Shown piece after piece: positions 1 to 8,354 of a stretch of DNA of 41,860 nucleotides. Under the pieces are notes generated by a model, which was not told the origin of the DNA, searched no databases, and saw only the letters and a list, made by a program, of their open reading frames with translations. Position 1 is the first letter of the stretch. Every line of letters begins with the position of its first letter. The position numbers were made by a program, and so were the translations under genes. The DNA comes from Acetobacteraceae bacterium. Its GTDB lineage: Bacteria; Pseudomonadota; Alphaproteobacteria; Acetobacterales; Acetobacteraceae. The DNA is taken from positions 1 to 41,860 of the forward strand of contig DAIDJM010000044.1 of NCBI GenBank assembly GCA_027451405.1, in the 5' to 3' direction.

Positions 1-359
1 GGGGTAGGCCAGGATCACCGCTTCTACTCAACAAAACACTGCGTCTTGCGTATAAAAGAATACACCGACGCAACATCCCCCAAGCAGAGCAGCCCAGCCG
101 ATCAAACCCCAGGATAAACCCAAAGCCCAACCAAAACAAAAACCACACCACAACACCGCCAACCAACCCCAGCCCAAAAGCCAAAATCAGCCAACAGCCA
201 AAGAGACGCCGTCCGCGTATCCCTTCCTATCCGATGCAATTGTCAAGGAACCCGACCCCGGAGAGCCGTCCGCCGCGCCCCGGGCTTTCGCTCGGATCGC
301 GGCGGAGCCGGGCATCTAGTCGCTCCCGCCGACCAGGTCAACACCCGATATCGCGCCCC
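1..359. other. Gene-free 5' edge of window with C/A-rich tract
   Basis: I see no credible gene here; the short open frames are Arg/Pro/Ser-rich shadows. About 1-230 is much less GC-rich than the rest of the window. Positions 116-186 contain no T and only about four G, so a plus-strand RNA would be C/A-rich and unstructured. That composition resembles a Rho-loading (rut) region for a plus-strand gene lying left of the window. The segment also follows the stop codon of the minus-strand methyltransferase gene at 360. Function is inference only. Confidence 0.5.
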
Positions 360-1253
360 TTAGGCGGCTTCGGTGGCTGCCGCTTCGCGTCGGGCCGCTC
401 GGAGCTCGGCCACCTCCTGCTCGAGCTCGAGTATCCGGCTCCGTGCCCGGGACAAAGCCTCGCTTCGCCGCGTCAAGGTCTGGCGCTCTGCCGCAAGCTC
501 CACCCTCACGGCCATGCCGTCGCGTTCGAGCCTCTCGCAGGCGGCCAGTAAGGCCTCGGGCGTGAAGAACCCCTCCACGACCGCAAGCAGCGCCGGCGTG
601 ACGCGCTCGACCGGCACCACAATTCCGAGGCCGTTGAAGAACGGAAGACGCCAGAACCGCGTCTCTCCGGGCCAGGCTGCCCGAAAATCCTCGATCGCCG
701 TCAGAACGCCGTTGCGTAGGCCGCCTTCGTGCGTCGCATTCCGGAAATGGCCGTTCAACCCGTCGTCCACGAGTTCCGAAACGTCCGGCCTGATACCGCG
801 CAGGGCGTAAGGATGCCGATCCGCAGGGTCGATCCCTGCCGGATCGTAATACATGTCCCGCCGCGCGTAAGGCCAGGCGACGTCATGCATGACGACAATG
901 GGTGGTGGGACCTTCGACCGCACCGCGCTCGAAAACATAAGCTGGAACTCGTTATAGACCGTATGCCAATTGTGGTCTCCATCGAGCAAAACGAGTTCCG
1001 CCGGAGGCAGAACGGCAAGGGCGTCGAAGCTTTTCAGCGCGTGGAACCGGTGCCGGTCCGGATAGCGCGCCAGCACGTCGTGCAGCACCGGATGCGGGGC
1101 AGGATCGACCACTTCGAGAAACGCCCCGTGCGAGGCACACCATTGCAGCAATTTTTCGGTATTCCAGCCGAATTCGGCACCAATCTCGATCATGCGCTTC
1201 GGCGCTGCGGCGCCCACGATCTTCGAGATATAGCTGTCCCAAAACCGGTGCAT
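360..1253 (-). CDS. SAM-dependent methyltransferase (class I, CmcI/Methyltransf_24-like) with C-terminal coiled coil
   Basis: Putative O-methyltransferase of 297 aa in the surface-glycan locus. A Rossmann motif I is visible at residues 21-32 (MIEIGAEFGWNT), the acidic DGDHN motif at 91-95 and MHD at 122-124. These are the metal/substrate-side residues typical of the cephalosporin-hydroxylase-like and Methyltransf_24 families. Residues 232-292 are charged heptads and probably form a coiled coil. It is the last gene of a three-gene minus-strand set (4949 to 360), 26 bp after the glycosyltransferase. Residues about 88-215 are clearly related to the N-terminal module of the 3642-4949 product, sharing VLTAIEDF and a WPY-RRD stretch. 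Of the three related folds in the operon it is the only one keeping the catalytic-type motifs. The substrate cannot be read from sequence; sugar or glycan methylation is an inference from context. Confidence 0.8.
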   Translation of the reverse strand: MHRFWDSYISKIVGAAAPKRMIEIGAEFGWNTEKLLQWCASHGAFLEVVDPAPHPVLHDVLARYPDRHRFHALKSFDALAVLPPAELVLLDGDHNWHTVYNEFQLMFSSAVRSKVPPPIVVMHDVAWPYARRDMYYDPAGIDPADRHPYALRGIRPDVSELVDDGLNGHFRNATHEGGLRNGVLTAIEDFRAAWPGETRFWRLPFFNGLGIVVPVERVTPALLAVVEGFFTPEALLAACERLERDGMAVRVELAAERQTLTRRSEALSRARSRILELEQEVAELRAARREAAATEAA

Positions 1254-1279
1254 GAGATTTCTCCCGGCGCGAGCGCAGA

Positions 1280-3574
1280 TCAGAGCGTGGGTGGCGGCTC
1301 GATGCGCTGCAAATATCCCATCGGCGATGTCGTGATGAGCTGGTTGTTGCAGGTTTCGTCGATCGCGAACGGCTCACTTTCGAGAAGCAGCTGAATCGCT
1401 TTCATGTAGAACCGCCGCGAGTAGCCGATCAAAGGCTGACCGAACGCTGTTCCCAGAAATACCAGATAGGAGCGAAGCGTCACCATCGCCGCGTATTCCC
1501 GCAGCGCCCCGATCGGCAAATCGTCGTTCTGGTCGGGCGCGAAGATGACGAAAACCATTTCGGCCGTCGCGATAGTCCGCCGCACGACGGGAACGGCTCC
1601 CACGGCCGAATCCGCGATCCAGATCACGGTGTCCCCGAAACCCTCCGTCCCGGCCCCGACCGCCACCACCCGTGTCGTCGCGAGACCCGCGAGCTGGCGC
1701 ACATGCTCGACAAAGGAAACCAGACCGGCGGCAGCATTCACCATAACGATGCGATCCGGGCGCAACTGGACCAGCAGGGCCTGAATCTGCATCGCATCCG
1801 CCGGTGCGACCCCGATTTTCTGCCCGAGCCAGCCCACTTCCTCGTGCAGCCGACATTCGACATAGGTCGATTGCAGATATGTCTGTGCACGGTCGTCGAA
1901 ATGGTGGGGGAGCGATCCGGGCCGGATGGCATGGGTCACACCGATCCGCGCCGGCGAAGCCGGACGCTGCCGGCTATAGAATGCGCGCAGCGTCTGCATC
2001 CGCCCCCGAACACGAATATCCACCGGCTCGAAGCCGGCGAAAGGCTGGCCCCGCAGCGCGGCATAGCGCAGTTCGTACGCTCGGACCCGCGCTTCCTTGG
2101 TGGCAACGGGGACGTTCGTCGTCGTGCCTTCGTGAAATTGATGGAACGAGGCTTCCCCGAGGAGTGCGACGATCGGCTCCGGAGTCTCCATCGCCGCGCG
2201 GTGGAAAAGGTCGAGATTGGCATAGCCGGCGCCCGGCTCATCGAAGCGCGTATCCATGCCCCCCAGCCGGCGCCAAAGACAAGCCGGCAGGAACAGGCAA
2301 TTGCTCTCGATCATGCCATCGACCCAGCAATTCGGACTCTCCCAGATGGGCGTGGCGATCTCGAAAAGCCGATAGCCATCTTCGGGCCAATCGATGCGGT
2401 CGAACAAGAGATCCTCATGCTCGCGGGTATGGCCCGCGGCCGCCAGCCAGCGCTGGTCGCCACCGACAAACCATTGCCGTACCGCGACAATTGCCTCGGG
2501 CGCCTCCGCCGCCGCATCCCAGGCCTCGCGAAGCACGCCAGGGCTCAGCACGTGCGCGCCGTCGATCATGATCGCGAGATAAGTGCCCCGCGCCTCTGCC
2601 GCTGCCGCATTGATGGCCCCGACCGGCGAGGGGTGCACGGCGTCTGGCCGGATCAGTCGGAATTCCGGCCCGAAACTTTCCACCCAGGCAGGATCGAGCG
2701 TTTCCGTCGATCCGTTATCGATGCACAGCACCTCGTAGCCGAGCGCGCCTATCCCGCGCTGATACGCGCGCGTCAGCGAATGTAACGTCCGCGCGGCTTC
2801 CCGCCGCATATTGTGGAAGACGACGACGAAGCTGTACGCGATTCCGGCTGGGATGTCGGTGCGGGCCGGGCGCTGCCGACGCGGCCGCAGATCTTCGGGC
2901 CGGCTCGGCGCCACAGCAGGTTCCGTCTCCGCTGGCGGCAACCGCACCAGGACAGGCCCCGCCAGCACCTCGCCCCCCTCGGGATCGCACAATGAAACGC
3001 GATGCAGCCTCCCGTCCCGCAAAGCGTGCGGCAACGCCTCATCGATGCCCCAGCGCCCGTCCCCCTGCCGGGCTTCCTCGAGATCCTTGCGCCAAAGCGC
3101 AGCGCGGAAAGAGCCGAGCGTTTGCCCGTCCTCGACCAGCAAGAACTCAGGCTTCCGACTCCGCGATGCCCGTCGCTGTGCCCAGCCATGCACCCGTCCT
3201 GGTCCGAAACGGTCGATGAATCCTTCGAACTCCGCCTCAAGTTTCCAAGGCAGAGCGGGCCAGGTCTCGCGCGCCGGCGAGCCGGCGGTGAACAGCGCGG
3301 GATCGAGCACGAGCGTACCGCCATCAAGCGCCTCTCCATGGCGGACCCGCACGCTGGCCGGCTGTGCCACCGGCGGCCGGTGCGCCACGGGAAGAGGGAG
3401 CTCGAACGCGCCGGCGGGACCCGATGCGATCGCATCGGAAACAAACCCGCCCTCTAGCCATAGTTCCACGATGGCTGGCGTGCCGTCCTCGCCGCGCGCC
3501 CAACCGCGAACCACTCCGGCGGCTGCACCCAGAACCGCCCCCGCCGTCCGCGCCACGGTGCCAGACTGATCCAA
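1280..3574 (-). CDS. Multidomain family 2 glycosyltransferase with degenerate CmcI-like C-terminal domain
   Basis: Large 764-aa glycosyltransferase. Residues 20-215 hold two beta-rich modules, each opening with a G-x-V-x-GWA pattern (22-27 and 127-132), an accessory module I recognise from other bacterial glycosyltransferases. Residues 248-485 are a GT-A family 2 domain: SFVVVFHNM start, CIDNGST at 284-290, MIDGAH at the DxD position (336-341) and RLGGMDTRFDEPG at 436-448. Residues about 560-764 follow the cephalosporin-hydroxylase/CmcI pattern and end with the typical SPMGYLQR (750-757). However, the acidic LDSDH-type motif is replaced by FAPDQ (678-682) and the EDT-type motif by LGT, so this domain is probably not catalytic. 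It lies 67 bp after the 3642-4949 gene, in a probable operon. The sugar donor is unknown. The GT2 call is firm; the fate of the C-terminal domain is inference. Confidence 0.85.
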   Translation of the reverse strand: MDQSGTVARTAGAVLGAAAGVVRGWARGEDGTPAIVELWLEGGFVSDAIASGPAGAFELPLPVAHRPPVAQPASVRVRHGEALDGGTLVLDPALFTAGSPARETWPALPWKLEAEFEGFIDRFGPGRVHGWAQRRASRSRKPEFLLVEDGQTLGSFRAALWRKDLEEARQGDGRWGIDEALPHALRDGRLHRVSLCDPEGGEVLAGPVLVRLPPAETEPAVAPSRPEDLRPRRQRPARTDIPAGIAYSFVVVFHNMRREAARTLHSLTRAYQRGIGALGYEVLCIDNGSTETLDPAWVESFGPEFRLIRPDAVHPSPVGAINAAAAEARGTYLAIMIDGAHVLSPGVLREAWDAAAEAPEAIVAVRQWFVGGDQRWLAAAGHTREHEDLLFDRIDWPEDGYRLFEIATPIWESPNCWVDGMIESNCLFLPACLWRRLGGMDTRFDEPGAGYANLDLFHRAAMETPEPIVALLGEASFHQFHEGTTTNVPVATKEARVRAYELRYAALRGQPFAGFEPVDIRVRGRMQTLRAFYSRQRPASPARIGVTHAIRPGSLPHHFDDRAQTYLQSTYVECRLHEEVGWLGQKIGVAPADAMQIQALLVQLRPDRIVMVNAAAGLVSFVEHVRQLAGLATTRVVAVGAGTEGFGDTVIWIADSAVGAVPVVRRTIATAEMVFVIFAPDQNDDLPIGALREYAAMVTLRSYLVFLGTAFGQPLIGYSRRFYMKAIQLLLESEPFAIDETCNNQLITTSPMGYLQRIEPPPTL

Positions 3575-3641
3575 TCGCGGCTCCCTTGCGTGCGGCCTTG
3601 CCCAACCCCCCGGACCGGGTCAAGAGCCGCGCATCAGGCGA

Positions 3642-4949
3642 TCAGGCTCCGCGCTGCGCGCGAATCCAGTGCTCGAGCGGGTTGATGCGGGCGGCATCGA
3701 TCTCGGTCTGGGATGCGAGGTAGCCGCGCGTCGAGAATGTCGGACCGGGATCGCGCCCCTCGGCTGCCCCGCTCCGCAAGTAATGCAGCAGCGGATTGAG
3801 GCCCGCCGCCGCCACATCGGGATAGGTGGTCAGATACCAGGATGTGGAGAAAAAGGGCCCGGGATCCCGGCCCTCAGCCGCCCCGTGCTCCAGGAAATGC
3901 ACAACCGCGTCGACGCCGGAAGCCGCGACATCCGCATAGCGCTCGCCATACCACTCTGCATCGAACACCGGGCTTTGCCGTAGGCGGCTGAGATCCGCCT
4001 CAGGTGGCCCGGACCTCTCTGCGTTCCGCCGCACCCGCCGCAGCGCCCGCCGCCAGAGCCCAGGCGCCGCGCCCGGCTCAGGCCCGAGGGACAGGTCCCG
4101 TTTTCTAAGCAACGCCGCCCGCAGTGCGTCGGCCCGCGCGCGCTCGCCGGCCACCGCGCGGTGGAGCTCCGCGAGCTCCGCTTCCCGATTGGCTCGCGCC
4201 AGATCCGCGATCGACGTGAGTTCCCGCGCCGCAGACCCGAGCCGCAGCGAGTCCGCCCAGCCGTCGAGCGCCGGCGGCAAGGGTGACGGCAACAGCAAGG
4301 CCAGGCCCTCGAGCATCGGCAAGACCTGCAGCCGCGGCCGCGCGTCGGCGCCCCCGGCATGGGCATCGAGGAAATCCTCGATCGCCGTCAGCACGCCGAG
4401 CTTCGGCGCATGTTCCTCGCGCGCGTGGATCCGGTCCGGATAAAGCCCGCCTCCCGCCGCCAGCGACGCCTGGCCCGGCCGCACACCCGCCCGCTCGTGC
4501 GGCGCCCGATATGGCTCCGGAATGGCCGCCGGGTCGGCATAGCCATCCCGCCGGCCGTAAGGCCACCCGGCCCGTGCCACGAGCACCACGGGAAACCGTG
4601 CGGCAAACCGGGATGCCCGGCGGGCGGCCGTCGTGAGCGCCGAATGCACCGTATACCAGTTCGGATCGCCCGCCAGGATCAAAAGATCCGGTGGCGCAAT
4701 CAGCTCGAGCACGTTGGCAGCGAAGGAGGCGTGCAACACCGTGCGATTCGCGAGCCGGCCGGCCAGTGTGCGCGCATCGAAGCGCGGGTCGCGATCCGCG
4801 ATATGCAGCGCAGCACCCGGGGCCGCCGTGGCAAGGTGCAAGGCCAGCGCATCGTCCGCGCCGATCTGATCCAGGAGCAGCGAGGCAGGCGACCACGCGG
4901 CGAGCAGGGGATCGAGCACATGCGCGACAAAGGCTGGGTCGAGCGACAT
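3642..4949 (-). CDS. Methyltransferase-like protein (motifs lost) with three C-terminal YxxxxDVAxxGxxPxxHxL repeats
   Basis: This 435-aa protein leads the three-gene glycan operon. Residues about 15-222 match the downstream methyltransferase (360-1253), including WPYGRRDGYADPA and VLTAIEDF. The motif-I glycines are absent, DGDHN has become AGDPN (93-97) and MHD has become VAR (124-126). Residues 245-285 are charged and probably coiled coil. Residues 329-435 contain three roughly 38-residue repeats (329-366, 367-406, 407-435), the first two ending in GAAEGRDPGP. That repeat type recurs in bacterial glycosyltransferases and secreted calcium-binding proteins. The combination suggests a non-catalytic scaffold or adaptor for glycan enzymes, which is inference. 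A remote enzymatic role on another residue set cannot be excluded. Confidence 0.75.
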   Translation of the reverse strand: MSLDPAFVAHVLDPLLAAWSPASLLLDQIGADDALALHLATAAPGAALHIADRDPRFDARTLAGRLANRTVLHASFAANVLELIAPPDLLILAGDPNWYTVHSALTTAARRASRFAARFPVVLVARAGWPYGRRDGYADPAAIPEPYRAPHERAGVRPGQASLAAGGGLYPDRIHAREEHAPKLGVLTAIEDFLDAHAGGADARPRLQVLPMLEGLALLLPSPLPPALDGWADSLRLGSAARELTSIADLARANREAELAELHRAVAGERARADALRAALLRKRDLSLGPEPGAAPGLWRRALRRVRRNAERSGPPEADLSRLRQSPVFDAEWYGERYADVAASGVDAVVHFLEHGAAEGRDPGPFFSTSWYLTTYPDVAAAGLNPLLHYLRSGAAEGRDPGPTFSTRGYLASQTEIDAARINPLEHWIRAQRGA

Positions 4950-5093
4950 GAAATCTCTCTGTCGGACCGGGCCCGGCCGGTCAATCGGCGCTCACGGGTC
5001 CCGGGTCCGGCTTGCCCCGGCCTCCGCCTCACCGGATAAAGCGAGCCACGCGACATTGTCGCAGAGTTCTGAAACCGTGAGCCCGAGACCGCC

Positions 5094-6296
5094 ATGATCG
5101 CGATGCCAGACGCACGGCGCGTCCTCGAACGGCCGGGACGCGACCGAATCGCCGAGATCGAGCTGCTGCGCGGCATCTCGATCCTGATGGTCCTCGCGTC
5201 CCACATTCCGGTGCTGTTACCGAGGCCGATGCCCGGGCTGGCGCATATTTTCGATCATTATGTCGATTTCTGGTCCGGCGTCGATTTGTTCTTCGCCATC
5301 TCCGGCTTCGTCATTGCGCGCAGCCTGCTGCCCGCGCTGGCCGCCGCTCCCTCCCGGGCCGAGGCGTTCGTGGTCGCGATCGGATTCTGGATTCGCAGGG
5401 CCTGGCGTCTCCTGCCCTCGGCGTGGCTCTGGCTCGCCATCATTCTGGCCGCCGCCGCGTTCTTCAACCGCAGCCTGCATTTCGGCTATTTTCACGACAA
5501 TTTCGAAGCCGTCGTTGCGGCTTACCTCAATGTCGCCAACATCCATTTCTGCATGGCCTTCGGCCATTTCGGCTTGGGTGCCAGCGCGCCCTACTGGAGC
5601 CTGTCGCTCGAAGAACAATTTTATCTCGGCCTGCCGATGCTGGCGATCGCGCTGCGGCGCCACCTGCTCTCGGCGCTGATCGGCCTCACCATCCTGTTTT
5701 TTCTCGTCCCCGAAACATACGGCATCCTCGCCTGCGTCCGGCTGCAGCCGATCCTGCTCGGCGTGCTCCTGGCGTTTTTCGAAAGGTCTGGCCTGCACTG
5801 CGTGGTGGAGCCGGTCTTTCTCGGCCGATATCGCGCCGCACGCCTACTCTGCCTCCTGGCGCCGCTCGCGCTGATGTCCGCGCTCAGCGCGTTCCAGCAA
5901 CGGATCGTCCCGTTCCGCTTCGATATGATCGCCGTGCTCGCCGCCACGCTGGTGTTCGTCGCCGGCTACGATCGCGGATATTGCCTCGCTCCAGGCCCGG
6001 TGAGACGCCTGCTGACCTGGATCGGTGCCCGCTCCTACGCGCTCTATCTCGTGCATACCCCGGTCTTCTGCGGCACCAACGAACTCTTTTTCCGCCTGAC
6101 CGGGCATCTCGTGCCCGATCCCTCTCTGACTCTGCCCGCTCTCGCGATCGGACTTGGCCTCGCCCTTCTTCTGGCCGACCTGAATTACCGTTTCCTGGAG
6201 ACGCCGCTACGCCGGCACGGCCGGCGGATCGCCCGCGCGTTCGAGGCACGCTCGGCGCCGATCCCGGCGGCCGCCCGCGCCGTTCCGTCAGAATAA
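5094..6296 (+). CDS. Acyltransferase family 3 membrane protein (OafA/YrhL-like)
   Basis: Integral membrane O-acyltransferase of 400 aa, which in this family transfers acetyl or similar groups to surface polysaccharide or lipid-linked sugars. Visible hallmarks: the IELLRGISILMVLASH opening with the conserved His near residue 37, the SGVDLFFAISGF segment of TM2, the FWIRRAWRLLP arginine-rich motif, the SLSLEEQFYL segment and about ten hydrophobic helices. No C-terminal SGNH domain is present, so it is the short form. It starts divergently from the 3642-4949 gene and overlaps the 3' end of the convergent 688-aa membrane protein by 9 bp. No strong Shine-Dalgarno is visible before the chosen ATG; an in-frame ATG three codons later is possible. 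Confidence 0.88.
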   Translation: MIAMPDARRVLERPGRDRIAEIELLRGISILMVLASHIPVLLPRPMPGLAHIFDHYVDFWSGVDLFFAISGFVIARSLLPALAAAPSRAEAFVVAIGFWIRRAWRLLPSAWLWLAIILAAAAFFNRSLHFGYFHDNFEAVVAAYLNVANIHFCMAFGHFGLGASAPYWSLSLEEQFYLGLPMLAIALRRHLLSALIGLTILFFLVPETYGILACVRLQPILLGVLLAFFERSGLHCVVEPVFLGRYRAARLLCLLAPLALMSALSAFQQRIVPFRFDMIAVLAATLVFVAGYDRGYCLAPGPVRRLLTWIGARSYALYLVHTPVFCGTNELFFRLTGHLVPDPSLTLPALAIGLGLALLLADLNYRFLETPLRRHGRRIARAFEARSAPIPAAARAVPSE

Positions 6297-8354
6297 CCGG
6301 GACCAGCCCGGGATCGTTTCCGCCAGGACCAGTTCGACGGTATCGGCCGTCACCGCCGGCGTCGCCCGGACCGTGATGGACAGCTTCCCGGGATGCCGGC
6401 GCATCACCTCCGGGGTCAGCAACACGACGTACGGCTCCTCGCCGGTTTGCAACGCCGGAAGCTTCTGGGAGAACGAAACCCCGTCCGCCATCCGGAAAGT
6501 GATCGCGAGGCCCCCCGTGTCGGGGCGTGCCGTCAACCGGATCCCAACCGCGCGGCCCAACGGAACGGCAGCGATTTCGAAACGCAGCCAACGCCCTTCA
6601 TCGGCGTCGATCTGCCATGGCGGCCCGCTGGCGCCGGCCGGCTGGGCTGCAAGAACCGCCACATGCCGCAGCGCATGTTCCGGCACCATTTCGACCGGAC
6701 CGAGCAGCGCGGGCGAAGGCAGCGCGCAAAGCCGCCGCGCCCCGTCGCCGAACGACCCGAATACAGAGACGGAAACCCACCGCTCCGCCGGCGCCCCGCT
6801 GCCATGCAGCCTGACGAAGGCGGAGAAGCCCCGGATCGGCGCGTGCATCGCGGCCACGACGTCGCCCCGCCCGTCGCGCGGTCGCGCAATGCCGACGATT
6901 CCCCCGTCATCCCGGGCCACAACCCAGGCCACGTTGCGCAAGCGGCCCGGCGTCGCCAACCACCCCTGTAAAATGGCCGCGCGATCGTCGAGACGCATCG
7001 CGCTGTCCACCGAACCCCGGCAGGCCGGCAGCGAAACGGGTGTATCGCGTGCGGCTGCGTCGAGCACCGAGTGCGGCGGCCCATAGGTCGGCGCGAACAG
7101 GTTCAGCCGGTTCGCGCGCAGAAACGCGATCAGCGGGCCCAGCGGCAGATCGCCCAGGAGAAGCGACATCGCCGGCGTCGTGACATCGACGCCGTTTCTC
7201 AGCGCTTCGGCATTGGCCTGCACGAAAAGCCGAAAATCAGCCGCTCGCCGCACATAGGACGGGTTATTGAGCGCCAGAAGCGCGGCAACGGCGGCCAGCG
7301 CCACCCAAGGTGGCCGTGCTGCGGCGGTCACTTCCCGCCATGCCAGGGCGGCCAACGCCGCGAGCAGCAGGAGGCTCATGGATGCGTAGCGCGGCGTCAG
7401 CGCCGCGGCCGGGCCATAATAGGCCCGATCGGTCACCGCGCCGGCAGCGGCGTTCAGCACGACCCAGGTGCCGAGCGCGATCAGAGCGGCCGTGGCGGGT
7501 GGAACGGGGCGGCGCCGGACCGCGCTCGCCAGGAAAAATGCCAGCGCAGCGGCCGCTACGAGGCCGACAGCGCGCGCGAGCATGGGAACGGCGCCCGCCG
7601 CGCTGCCCAGAAAACCGAGGGCGAAGCTGGCCCGGTCGATGATCGGGACCGGATGGTGCAGCGCGACCGGCACGCCGATGAGGTCCGTTGCCGCCGCCGA
7701 TCCGGCCATGGCGAGCGCCGGCGCCGCAGCCCGCAAGGAGGCGCGCCGCAGAAAGGCCAGAAGCGCGAGCGCCGGCGCGAGCAGAAGGCCGCTCGCCATG
7801 GAAAGAGCGCCGACGACCGCCGCCAGGCCCGCCCCCGCGGAGAATGCCGCCGGATGCCGCGAGCCCGGAACCGTGGCGAGCGCCAGCAGACCGACGGCGG
7901 CGACGGAGGCGGCGATCGAAAATCCAAACTGCACCTGAAACGGCAGGATCAGATTGTCGAACTGGCACAAGGAAAGAAACCAGGCGGCCCAGAACAGGGG
8001 TGGCAACGGCCCGACACGTGCCAGCCTCCCGAACGCCAGCCCGGCGCCCCCAAGCAGCAGCAGGTTCACGATCAGGGGGAACCAGCCCAGCATGTGAAAC
8101 CACAGCGAGTCCGCGAGCAGCACGAGGCGGGTGGTGACGATGCGATGCTCGTTGTGGAAAGCAAACAGATCCTGCCATGTGAACCCGTCTTCGGTCATGC
8201 GCCGGAACGTCGCGACCCAGAACCAGTCGTCCATCCAGGGCTCGACGACCCGGAAACGCCAGGCGACGAATACCGCCTGCACGATCACGCCAAGCGCGGA
8301 TATCCCAAGCAGAAACTGGCAAGCGCGCCGCCAGCGCGCGGAAGCGAGACTCAC
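6288..8354 (-). CDS. Multi-spanning membrane protein with C-terminal soluble domain (GT-C-like, function unknown)
   Basis: A 688-aa protein with an N-terminal TM helix (residues 12-32), then a short loop carrying an acidic MDDWFW motif near residue 40 and NEHRIVTTRL near 67. About ten more hydrophobic segments extend to about residue 365. The last 300 residues are soluble and beta-rich. An acidic pair in the first extracytoplasmic loop of a many-TM protein is how GT-C glycosyltransferases place their catalytic carboxylates, so a lipid-linked-sugar transferase is plausible. I do not recognise the family with certainty. Its ATG overlaps the stop of the upstream PhyH gene (ATGA), indicating translational coupling. 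Its 3' end overlaps the convergent acyltransferase by 9 bp. Confidence 0.7.
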   Translation of the reverse strand: MSLASARWRRACQFLLGISALGVIVQAVFVAWRFRVVEPWMDDWFWVATFRRMTEDGFTWQDLFAFHNEHRIVTTRLVLLADSLWFHMLGWFPLIVNLLLLGGAGLAFGRLARVGPLPPLFWAAWFLSLCQFDNLILPFQVQFGFSIAASVAAVGLLALATVPGSRHPAAFSAGAGLAAVVGALSMASGLLLAPALALLAFLRRASLRAAAPALAMAGSAAATDLIGVPVALHHPVPIIDRASFALGFLGSAAGAVPMLARAVGLVAAAALAFFLASAVRRRPVPPATAALIALGTWVVLNAAAGAVTDRAYYGPAAALTPRYASMSLLLLAALAALAWREVTAAARPPWVALAAVAALLALNNPSYVRRAADFRLFVQANAEALRNGVDVTTPAMSLLLGDLPLGPLIAFLRANRLNLFAPTYGPPHSVLDAAARDTPVSLPACRGSVDSAMRLDDRAAILQGWLATPGRLRNVAWVVARDDGGIVGIARPRDGRGDVVAAMHAPIRGFSAFVRLHGSGAPAERWVSVSVFGSFGDGARRLCALPSPALLGPVEMVPEHALRHVAVLAAQPAGASGPPWQIDADEGRWLRFEIAAVPLGRAVGIRLTARPDTGGLAITFRMADGVSFSQKLPALQTGEEPYVVLLTPEVMRRHPGKLSITVRATPAVTADTVELVLAETIPGWSRLF

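Noticed and set aside
336-341. GT2 protein lacking a canonical DxD (IDGA, residues 337-340 of the 1280-3574 product)
   Set aside because: I noted it as a possible dead glycosyltransferase, but IDGAH at this place appears to be a variant of some GT2 subfamilies, and the rest of the domain is intact.
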